Positions 53,290 to 60,779 of a stretch of 64,000 bases of DNA are shown piece after piece. Source of the stretch: Geofilum rhodophaeum (GTDB lineage Bacteria; Bacteroidota; Bacteroidia; Bacteroidales; Marinilabiliaceae); the NCBI RefSeq assembly GCF_002210225.1, contig NZ_MWUJ01000004.1, positions 62,001 to 126,000 on the forward strand. Direction: 5' to 3'. The first letter of the stretch is position 1. Each line of letters opens with the position of its first letter. Made by a program: the position numbers and the translations under genes. Below the pieces are notes generated by a model. It saw nothing but the letters and a program-made list of their open reading frames with translations, made no database searches and had not been told where the DNA came from.

Positions 53290-55956
53290 CTAGTGCAATA
53301 CCACCTTATGCGCCACTCCGGCCACATGCAAAACATAAAGTCCACGTGGAAGATCCCCAACAGGCAATACACTTACAGAACCTACAGAAAGCTGCCAACG
53401 CACCAATTGTCCATGAATATTGTACAGCTCAAGCTGCTGATCGGGCGCACACTGAACTTCCAGAACATCCTTTACCGGATTACGCAGCACCTTACCCTCC
53501 AACACCTCCGCAGCAGCAAAAGACGTCGGAACAAGCGGAGTCAAAAGTACTTCATCCAAAAAAACGCTTGTTTTTAAGGTCGTACTGCCCGGTATATCAC
53601 CCATTTCAAACACCAGCTTGCCATCGTTATAGGCATTATGCTTGGTAAAGGTGTGGGAAAAGGACTGCCACTGAGTAGTCAAAGCAAAAGTCTCCTGATC
53701 CATAAAGGCAACAAACCAGGGATCAGCCTCCAAGCCTTTGCCAACATTCACATTTATATTTCTATCATCCAACGCCTTAGCCTTAAAAGTCAACAGATAA
53801 TCGCCATCGGGCAAGGTCAAGCCATCAATAAACAATTGCACCGAATGATCGGCCCAACCCGCCTCCGCAATGCTAACGGCCGCCTCCTGGTCGCCCCCGT
53901 ACACCACCTGAGCCACGCCCCCGTCACCGGTCCACATGGCCCAACGATCCGGTTCCGGCTCCTCTTCGTCCCCGCCCTGATACAGGTTGGTGTTGACTGG
54001 TGCCTCAGCATGCAGAGAGTAAACAATATCGTCAAAAGCAACATCGCCAATACTTGTACTGCTGCCGGCCTGTGTTACCGCAAAGGGTACGGGCACGGCC
54101 GACAAATCCAGGCCATCTGCCACCAGAGAGGCGAGCGGAAAACCAACCTGGTGCCAAACACCATCCCGGACAAAACCAGAGGGATCATTCCCTGCAAGGA
54201 AGTCCACATGCCCCTTGGAGCCATTGGCACCCGAGATTTCAATCCGAAAGCTCTCAGTTGAAGCACTTTTAACTGAAAAATGCAGGTAGCCGTCGGCAAA
54301 ATGTGACAGATCAGCTGCCTCATCGTCGTGTACGCCAAAACCCCACCAACCGGCACTCCCCTGCGACGCAAAAGCCAGCACTTCTTCCCCATCGTAAGGT
54401 TTGGTAGTGAGTGCGCGCAAAGTATTCTCCCAAATGTAGATGTGTCCATCAAGGTCGTCAATGAGCAGGGAGGCAGCGACATTGGGATTCTCGGTATAAA
54501 TGCCGTAATGATCGGCCTCGATTTTATTCTCAGGAAGCACCAAAGGAGCATCTCTGTCGCCATTCAAAGCCGGATGTTCCAGTACGCTGGCCGAAGTACT
54601 GAAATACACATCGTCGAGCAGCAAATCAGCCACAGCCCCTTCGCCGCCGAGCATAAAAACGTTTGACAAGTTACTCATATCCAAGCCTCCTCCCAACAAA
54701 TGGGCTACGGGAATACTGATCCGCTGCCAGGTACCATTGCGTTGAAAACCAAAAGGATCGGATCCGTAATTGAAGGCAATGCGGCCTTCTTTTCCATTGT
54801 GATCGCCAAGACCTATCCAGAAATTGTCGGACGAGGAGGTACGCAGGGCCAGATGCAGGTAGCCCCCTGCGAAATGCGACAAATCAAGCCCGTTGGCCGC
54901 ATTCAGCCCAAAGCCAAACCAGGTGCGGGCCGCCGGAGCCCTAAAGACCAGCGCTTCTGCCCCTTCATATAAAGGAGCGTCTTCCAGGGGCTGAAGAGAT
55001 CCTTCCCATATTTGCAGGGTAGTAACCAAGTCATCTAATACAAAGTGCTCAGCGATATTCGGATGCTCGGTAAAAATTCCGAAAGTCTCTCCTGTGGGCG
55101 GGGTAGTGGGGGGACTCACCAGCAGTTCGCCCTCGCCTTCTCGTTGATAAACCCTGATGTAATCGACAAACATTTGTGCAGGAAAGGGGGCCGTAATGGC
55201 TGTGGGATTGGTAATCCCTGGGAAAGAACCGCCAACTGCCAGATTAAGAACAAAATAATGGGGCCAGTCGCGAAACTCTTCCGCATCGGTCCCGCTGATA
55301 TCCATCTCAAAATAGGGAGTCTCCAGATCGTTCAAAAACATCTGGATGGTACTTGGGGTCCAGATAAGGGTAAAGGTATTGTAATCGTACAAATTAGTAC
55401 CCTCGGGTGCGGTCCATTGGGGACCATAGCCGGCGTAATTTCCTTCGTGCTGCCAGTGCAGGGCGCCGTTGAGCGTCCGATCCTGCTGACTGTTGGCAAT
55501 ACCCTCGGCGTGCCCGGCTTCCAGAATGTCTATTTCTCCACTGGCGGGCCATCCGTTTTGGGTGCCGAGCATCCAAAAGGCAGGCCAAAGACCGTTTTCC
55601 AGCACGGGTAATTTTATGCGTGCTTCAATTTTCCCATATTTCACCCCCACTTTTCCGCGGGTTTGAATGCGGCCCGAGGTAAAATCGTAACCGTTGAAAT
55701 TTTCACGGCGGGCGGTAATAATCAGTGCGGAGTTGCCTTCTCCATCGGGCCCCACGGCCACATTTTCGGCCCGGTAGTGTTGCAATTCGGCATTGGCTCC
55801 GGTATTCCAAACGCCCACACCGGTCTCGTAGTTCCAAACATCGGTATGGAGACTTGTGCCCTCAAAATCTTCTTCCCAAACAAGTTGGTACTGAGCCTGA
55901 GCGCCAAAGGTCCAAATCAGCAAAAGGCTGGAAAAAAGCCATCGGTAATTTTTCAT
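53290..55956 (-). CDS. Secreted multidomain GH16 beta-glucanase with T9SS domain
   Basis: 888 aa from the ATG at 55956 (signal peptide MKNYRWLFSSLLLIWTFGAQ). GH16 catalytic domain (about 22-265) with WPASGEIDILEAGH as the Glu-Asp-Glu motif. Then two tandem copies of a carbohydrate-binding-like jelly roll of about 160 residues: copy 1 starts FGIFTEHPNIAEHFVLDD, copy 2 YGIYTENPNVAASLLIDD, and both contain LSHFA-GYLH and an FGF/FGV turn. A third, CBM4/9-like domain follows (HSVQLFIDGLTLPDGDYLLT), then a type A T9SS sorting domain (EGKVLRNPVKDVLEV to the C-terminus). Probably the extracellular enzyme that attacks polymeric beta-glucan. Has its own promoter region with the shared element. Confidence 0.93.
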   Translation of the reverse strand: MKNYRWLFSSLLLIWTFGAQAQYQLVWEEDFEGTSLHTDVWNYETGVGVWNTGANAELQHYRAENVAVGPDGEGNSALIITARRENFNGYDFTSGRIQTRGKVGVKYGKIEARIKLPVLENGLWPAFWMLGTQNGWPASGEIDILEAGHAEGIANSQQDRTLNGALHWQHEGNYAGYGPQWTAPEGTNLYDYNTFTLIWTPSTIQMFLNDLETPYFEMDISGTDAEEFRDWPHYFVLNLAVGGSFPGITNPTAITAPFPAQMFVDYIRVYQREGEGELLVSPPTTPPTGETFGIFTEHPNIAEHFVLDDLVTTLQIWEGSLQPLEDAPLYEGAEALVFRAPAARTWFGFGLNAANGLDLSHFAGGYLHLALRTSSSDNFWIGLGDHNGKEGRIAFNYGSDPFGFQRNGTWQRISIPVAHLLGGGLDMSNLSNVFMLGGEGAVADLLLDDVYFSTSASVLEHPALNGDRDAPLVLPENKIEADHYGIYTENPNVAASLLIDDLDGHIYIWENTLRALTTKPYDGEEVLAFASQGSAGWWGFGVHDDEAADLSHFADGYLHFSVKSASTESFRIEISGANGSKGHVDFLAGNDPSGFVRDGVWHQVGFPLASLVADGLDLSAVPVPFAVTQAGSSTSIGDVAFDDIVYSLHAEAPVNTNLYQGGDEEEPEPDRWAMWTGDGGVAQVVYGGDQEAAVSIAEAGWADHSVQLFIDGLTLPDGDYLLTFKAKALDDRNINVNVGKGLEADPWFVAFMDQETFALTTQWQSFSHTFTKHNAYNDGKLVFEMGDIPGSTTLKTSVFLDEVLLTPLVPTSFAAAEVLEGKVLRNPVKDVLEVQCAPDQQLELYNIHGQLVRWQLSVGSVSVLPVGDLPRGLYVLHVAGVAHKVVLH

Positions 55957-56224
55957 ACTGCTAAAGTTAAAGGTTTTAGTTTTTGCAAAAGCCTGTCCGC
56001 CTGAGCGGACAGGTTTAAATGTCAGGTGTGAAAAGACATAGTTTGCGTCATCGGTGTCAAAATTACGCAGCAACTGTTAACGAAACCTAATAACAACCTT
56101 CACTTTAAGCTCTCTAAAAACTCACAAAAACCTCATCTGGGCATTTTCAACAAAACAAACAAAACACTATCTAACAACTCATTAAACACAAAACTCCTCC
56201 TCACACCCCACCCCACTTCAAACA
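55957..56224 (-). promoter_or_regulatory. Upstream region of the large GH16 gene
   Basis: No gene. Leader with AGTTAAAGGTTT (55965-55976) and a perfect 9-bp hairpin (55992-56000 with 56005-56013, CCTGTCCGC/GCGGACAGG, loop CTGA). Then a -7 candidate TAATTTTG on the minus strand (56058-56065), TGTTAACGAA (56075-56084), CTTCACTT (56098-56105) and CTCACAAAAACCTCAT (56121-56136). Beyond 56136 it is low-complexity A- and C-rich sequence leading into the terminator of the GH97 gene. Confidence 0.6.
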
Positions 56225-56264
56225 AAAAAGAGACGATCTCAAAAGTCTGGAATCGCCTCTTTTT
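56225..56264 (-). terminator. Intrinsic terminator of the GH97 gene
   Basis: Stem of 12 pairs with one A/C mismatch (56264-56252 with 56237-56225, AAAAAGAG-CGAT arms), 14-nt loop, then a run of Ts on the minus strand, 24 bp after the GH97 stop. Confidence 0.8.
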
Positions 56265-56287
56265 ATATACCCTATCGCTGTAGAATT

Positions 56288-58276
56288 TTATCTTTCCTGG
56301 CTCAGCGGTCTCACAATGGCGGCCCAACCGCCACCCGACGCCATATGAATATCCATTTGAGTGTTTCGGTCCACCCGAACCACCTCGCGCACATAGTCGG
56401 TGGCCTCGCGGTAGGCGTTGATGCCGTCCCGAAAGATTTCCGCCTCAAATTGTCCCTCTGGCAAAAAAGAAAAATCCACCTTCAGGTCGCGCCCATCCCA
56501 ATTGGTCATTCCCCCCAAATACCAATTGTCGTCCTTTTGTCTCGCCATCAGCAAATACTCGCCCAGCTTGGCATCCAGCGCCACCGTGGCGTCAAACACG
56601 GTAGGAATGGCTGCAACAAAAGCAGTAGATTCGGCTTCACGCTGATAGGCCGTGGGCTTGTCGGCCAGCATGCTGAAGGGCGACTCAAACACTACATACA
56701 TAGCCAATTGGTGACAGCGGGTACCCTGACTCACGGGATTGCTGTGTATGGCGCGCCAATTGAAGCGATTGGCGTTGCGCATGGCACCGGGCGTATAATC
56801 CATGGGGCCCGCCAACATCCGGATAAAGGGCGCCGTTACATCGTAGGTAGGAAAATCGGTATACTCGGTCCACTTAACCTGCTCCAGACCAAAAACCCCT
56901 TCGTAGGTCAGCACATTGGGATAGGTCCTATGTAAACCCGTAGGCTTATAGGCGCCATGAAAATCGACAAACTGCTTATATTCCGCAGCTTTTTGGGCCG
57001 CTTCGTAGTAAAAATTAACCACCGGCTGATCGTCGCGGTTCATAAAATCGATCTTATAACCCTTCACCCCCATGGCCGAGTAGGTCGCAAAAACTTCATC
57101 CATTTGCTTGCGCAGCGGTGCCCAACCGGCCCAAAGCACAATGTCCACCCCCTTGGCCTGGGCATGGTCTATAATGGCCGGCAAGTCAATTTCGGGGACA
57201 ATCTTAAGCAAATCCGTGCTCTCCGACCAGCCTTCGTCCAATATCACATACTCGATGCCGTACTCAGCGGCAAAATCAATGTAATGTTTGTAAGTCTCGG
57301 TATTGATGCCGGCCTCAAAATCCACGCCCGAAATGTTCCAGTCGTTCCACCAGTCCCAGGCCACCTTTCCAGGCTTAATCCAAGAAGTGTCGGCTATCCT
57401 CGAAGGGGCAGCCAAGAGATACACCAGGTCGTTGTTGAGCAGTTCGGCATCGTTGCCTGAAACGGCGAAAACACGCCAGGGGTAGCTGCGCTTTCCACTG
57501 GTTACAGCCAGGTAATCGGCATAGCGGGTCACGATCGATTGCAAATTGTTGTGCCCCCCGGGCTCCTCTTCCAGCGGATAAGGACTCAACTCCCCTACAA
57601 AACCATTGCGCGCAGCATTCACTTTCAGGAAAAATCCGGGATAATCTTCCAAATCGGCTTCGGTAATCACCACCTTAACCCCACTTTTCTGCTCCACCAA
57701 AAAGGGAAGAATAACGAGCGAGTCGGCATACATCTCCTCAAGGGATTGCACCGTATAGGGACTCTCATGAGAGGCCTGATAACGATAAATACTCTCCCGG
57801 ATGTAGGGCACCCAGGCCTTGTCGGCCTTTGGGAAGTCGAAAGCAAGCGTTTCGCTCATAACCTTTACTTCTCCCTTTAAGTTGGTCTCGAAGCGATAAG
57901 CCATACCCTGATCGTACACACGAAATACCACACTGTAATTGCCCCTAAAGTCGAGCCGCAATTCATTGTAAACTTCCTCGATCTCGTCCTTCTTATAAAA
58001 GGGACTGTTCACCAGATTTTGGTGATTTTGCAGCTGAATTGTTTTTAGGCGGACTTGCTGACCCAGAACGCCGTATTCCTCGAGCTCGATCTCCATACCG
58101 GGCGAACTACTAACGACCTCCTGGTCGTAATACAGAGTCCACGCAACACCCTGATCCACCTTCACCACCAATTCGAGCCGCCCCGAAGGCGAGGAAACGG
58201 GCAACTCCTGCTCGGCTGCACGTATTCCTGAGCCAAGCAGCAGGCAGCACACCAACACTACAATAATTTTTTTCAT
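56288..58276 (-). CDS. GH97 glycosidase, retaining (alpha-galactosidase-like) type
   Basis: 662 aa with signal peptide (MKKIIVVLVCCLLLGSGIRA). N-terminal beta-supersandwich, central TIM barrel (IEYVILDEGWSESTDLLKIV) and C-terminal sandwich ending SGGGWAAIV. GH97 has two mechanistic groups: inverting SusB-like alpha-glucosidases with two base glutamates (HHE and HE motifs) and retaining enzymes with an Asp nucleophile. Here GYKIDFMNRDDQ places Asp410 at the nucleophile position, and FHGAYKPTG has Gly441 where inverting enzymes have Glu. So this is a retaining enzyme, probably an alpha-galactosidase or beta-L-arabinopyranosidase and not SusB. Single-gene unit with its own terminator. Confidence 0.9.
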   Translation of the reverse strand: MKKIIVVLVCCLLLGSGIRAAEQELPVSSPSGRLELVVKVDQGVAWTLYYDQEVVSSSPGMEIELEEYGVLGQQVRLKTIQLQNHQNLVNSPFYKKDEIEEVYNELRLDFRGNYSVVFRVYDQGMAYRFETNLKGEVKVMSETLAFDFPKADKAWVPYIRESIYRYQASHESPYTVQSLEEMYADSLVILPFLVEQKSGVKVVITEADLEDYPGFFLKVNAARNGFVGELSPYPLEEEPGGHNNLQSIVTRYADYLAVTSGKRSYPWRVFAVSGNDAELLNNDLVYLLAAPSRIADTSWIKPGKVAWDWWNDWNISGVDFEAGINTETYKHYIDFAAEYGIEYVILDEGWSESTDLLKIVPEIDLPAIIDHAQAKGVDIVLWAGWAPLRKQMDEVFATYSAMGVKGYKIDFMNRDDQPVVNFYYEAAQKAAEYKQFVDFHGAYKPTGLHRTYPNVLTYEGVFGLEQVKWTEYTDFPTYDVTAPFIRMLAGPMDYTPGAMRNANRFNWRAIHSNPVSQGTRCHQLAMYVVFESPFSMLADKPTAYQREAESTAFVAAIPTVFDATVALDAKLGEYLLMARQKDDNWYLGGMTNWDGRDLKVDFSFLPEGQFEAEIFRDGINAYREATDYVREVVRVDRNTQMDIHMASGGGWAAIVRPLSQER

Positions 58277-58318
58277 AGACTATTTGTTTTTGAGGGATTG
58301 CACAATTTGGTAAGTACA

Positions 58319-58326
58319 CAAAAATA
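58319..58326 (-). promoter_or_regulatory. Putative -7 element of the GH97 gene
   Basis: Minus-strand TATTTTTG, 43 bp upstream of the ATG at 58276. No clear -33 partner. Motif match only. Confidence 0.3.
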
Positions 58327-58459
58327 AACAATTTGCCCACACAGGCCTAACACAATCTTGTCAAAGCCTTTGCAAATCATGTGTCTGCACCCTAACTTGG
58401 GTTTTGGAATAGTTTTCTTATTTTCGCCCTTTCTTTTTTCCGAACCAGAAAGCCAAGTA

Positions 58460-59398
58460 ATGAAGGTATTGGATCAGATTGTACTGAACTTTTCGCAGCA
58501 GGGATTGCTGGCACTCAACATTGTTATAGCCCTAATTATGTTTGGGGTAGCCCTGGACATTCGCTGGCGGCATTTCATCGACCTGCTTAAAAACCCCAAA
58601 TCGGTTGTGGTAGGTGCGGCAGCTCAATTTCTGCTGCTTCCGGCCCTTACCTTTTTACTGGTTTTGGTGGTAAAACCCACGCCCACCGTAGCCTTGGGCA
58701 TGATCTTAGTCTCTGCTTGTCCCGGCGGCAACATTTCCAACTTCATGAGCTACCTGGCCAAAGGCAACACCGCCCTTTCGGTCAGTCTGACCGCAGTATC
58801 CACTTCCCTGGCGGTAATTATGACCCCTTTAAATTTCACCCTTTGGGGCAAACTCTATCTCGACTTTTACGAGCGCTCCGATGCCGGAGCTTATCTGGTG
58901 CCCATTGAAATAGAACTCTTTGAAGTGGCACAAACAGTCGTACTACTGTTGGGCCTACCGGTATTTCTGGGACTGATGTTCAGACATTATCTGCCTCGCC
59001 TGACACAAAGAATATTGCGCCCGGTACGCACCGGCTCCATTGTGGTATTTATTGCCTACGTCATCATTTTACTGAGCGCCAACTTTGAGCCCTTCATCCG
59101 TTACATCCACCTGGTATTTTTAATTGTACTGGTGCACAACGCCCTGGCCCTGGGCACGGGCTTTTCTTTGGCCTCTTTATTGAAACTCCCGAGGGTCGAC
59201 CGACGTACTGTAACCATTGAAACAGGCATCCAAAACTCCGGTTTGGCCCTGGTGCTGATCTTTAACCCCAAAATTTTTCCACCCGAACTGCAACTTGGGG
59301 GCATGGCCTTTATTGCGGCCTGGTGGGGCGTTTGGCACATTGTAAGCGGATTGATACTGGCGGGACTCTGGTCGCGCAAAAAACTGAACAAGGCTTAA
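58460..59398 (+). CDS. BASS-family (bile acid:Na+ symporter-like) transporter
   Basis: 312-aa inner-membrane sodium symporter of the SBF/BASS type with about nine or ten membrane helices. The signature ILVSACPGGNISNFMSYLAK is present, and ETGIQNSGLALVLIF is the second crossing motif that binds sodium. I start it at the ATG at 58460 (MKVLDQIVLNFSQQGLLALN), where homologues begin; a TTG 34 codons upstream only adds a poorly conserved tail. Substrate could be a bile acid, pantoate, pyruvate or another organic anion. Followed 16 bp later by the acyltransferase gene. Confidence 0.88.
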   Translation: MKVLDQIVLNFSQQGLLALNIVIALIMFGVALDIRWRHFIDLLKNPKSVVVGAAAQFLLLPALTFLLVLVVKPTPTVALGMILVSACPGGNISNFMSYLAKGNTALSVSLTAVSTSLAVIMTPLNFTLWGKLYLDFYERSDAGAYLVPIEIELFEVAQTVVLLLGLPVFLGLMFRHYLPRLTQRILRPVRTGSIVVFIAYVIILLSANFEPFIRYIHLVFLIVLVHNALALGTGFSLASLLKLPRVDRRTVTIETGIQNSGLALVLIFNPKIFPPELQLGGMAFIAAWWGVWHIVSGLILAGLWSRKKLNKA

Positions 59399-59414
59399 GC
59401 TAAAGACTTTTATT

Positions 59415-60758
59415 ATGAGTTACGAAAAATGGTCGCTGCGCTATTATATACTGAAACAGTACGTACGATTTATCGACTGGGTCATTCACCGTCGCACCCT
59501 TATTCAGGGGAAGGACAACATTCCCGTTAACAAGCCGCTGGTGTTTGCGCCCAATCACCAAAATGCGCTGAGCGACCCTATGGCTGTTTTGCTGAATGTA
59601 CGGTTTCAACCGGTTTGGCTGGCCCGGGCCGACATCTTTGGCAAAAGCAAAATTACAGACGCCATTCTTCGCTTCCTCAAAATTATGCCCGTTTACCGCA
59701 TGCGCGACGGCATGGAAAGTCTGGGTAAAAACGAAGTCACTTTTACGACCTCCGTTAAGGTCCTGCAAAACAATGCTGCACTGGCCCTTTTCCCGGAGGC
59801 GGCCCACACCTTTAAACGCCAGATCAAAACCCATAAAAAGGCCATCCCCCGCATTGTTTTTATGGCCGAGGAGCGCACCGGGGGCCAGCTCGACATCCAA
59901 ATTATTCCCACAGGCATCCACTACAGTCACTATTGGAAATTCAACCGCACCCTTATTCTTAATTTCGGACCGGCCTTAAGCGTCAAACCCTTCTATGAGG
60001 ATTATGTCAAGGATCCACAGGGCGCCATCCGGCGCCTGCGGGAGGCGCTTCAGGAAGCCACGCTTCCCCTGATCGTCAATTTCAGGAGCGAAAAGTATTA
60101 CAACGATTTCGAACGCATCCGTAAAATATACGGCGAACGCTTTTTACAACGCAGCGGAGGCACCTTTTCTCCCCTCAGTCTGTTCAACAGCGATCGTATT
60201 TTGGCCAACCTGCTTGACCAGCTGGAGGACGAAAAACCGCAGGAAACGGAGCAATTCGTGGAGACCTCACGCACCTATGGACAACTGCTGAAAAAGCACC
60301 GATTGAAGAGTCGCCTCGTTTTGAATGATTTCAATTACCTGCCGCGCCTGCTCGGTCAGTCGCTGCTTTTAATCGCAGGCTTGCCCATCTTTCTGTTTGG
60401 CCTGCTGTTCAATGGGCTGCCCTTTTTCACCATCGATTGGGTGGTGCGGAACAAGATCAAGGACCGGGCCTTTTGGAGCAGTGTTATTCTGGTATTGGCA
60501 CTGATTGTTTTTCCCTTGTTTTACCTGCTGGAATTGTGGGCTGTAGCTCCCTGGATTCCGGGATGGTGGCGCCTTCTGTTTGTAGCCAGTCTCCCCTTTG
60601 CCGGAAAACTGGCCTTCAACTGGTACATTTTGTGGCGCAAAACCACGGGCACCATCCGGGTGCTGCGCATCAAATGGTTCCGTAAGCACCTCTGGAAAAC
60701 CCTGATGCAGCATAAGCAGGAGTTGTTTAAGCAACTCGACCAGCTGCTGCCCGCCTAG
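59415..60758 (+). CDS. PlsC-family 1-acylglycerol-phosphate acyltransferase-like
   Basis: 447 aa. The N-terminal half is a PlsC/LPLAT domain: NHQNALSDP is the catalytic HX4D block, LFPEAAH stands in the place of the FPEGTR motif, and PVYRMRDGM and IIPTGIHYS are the other conserved blocks. The C-terminal half has two or three membrane segments (LLLIAGLPIFLFGLLF, VILVLALIVFPLFYLLELWA). Larger than a typical PlsC (about 250 aa), like the long Bacteroidota paralogues. Transfers an acyl chain to a glycerophosphate or related lipid. Co-transcribed with the transporter. Confidence 0.85.
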   Translation: MSYEKWSLRYYILKQYVRFIDWVIHRRTLIQGKDNIPVNKPLVFAPNHQNALSDPMAVLLNVRFQPVWLARADIFGKSKITDAILRFLKIMPVYRMRDGMESLGKNEVTFTTSVKVLQNNAALALFPEAAHTFKRQIKTHKKAIPRIVFMAEERTGGQLDIQIIPTGIHYSHYWKFNRTLILNFGPALSVKPFYEDYVKDPQGAIRRLREALQEATLPLIVNFRSEKYYNDFERIRKIYGERFLQRSGGTFSPLSLFNSDRILANLLDQLEDEKPQETEQFVETSRTYGQLLKKHRLKSRLVLNDFNYLPRLLGQSLLLIAGLPIFLFGLLFNGLPFFTIDWVVRNKIKDRAFWSSVILVLALIVFPLFYLLELWAVAPWIPGWWRLLFVASLPFAGKLAFNWYILWRKTTGTIRVLRIKWFRKHLWKTLMQHKQELFKQLDQLLPA

Positions 60759-60779
60759 GCAGATTGGTGACAAACAGAA

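Noticed and set aside
56288-58276. Naming the GH97 gene susB
   Set aside because: The residues of the inverting SusB group are missing; see the finding on retaining residues.
58358-58459. TTG-initiated N-terminal extension of the BASS transporter
   Set aside because: Adds 34 residues not typical of the family; the ATG at 58460 matches the usual start.
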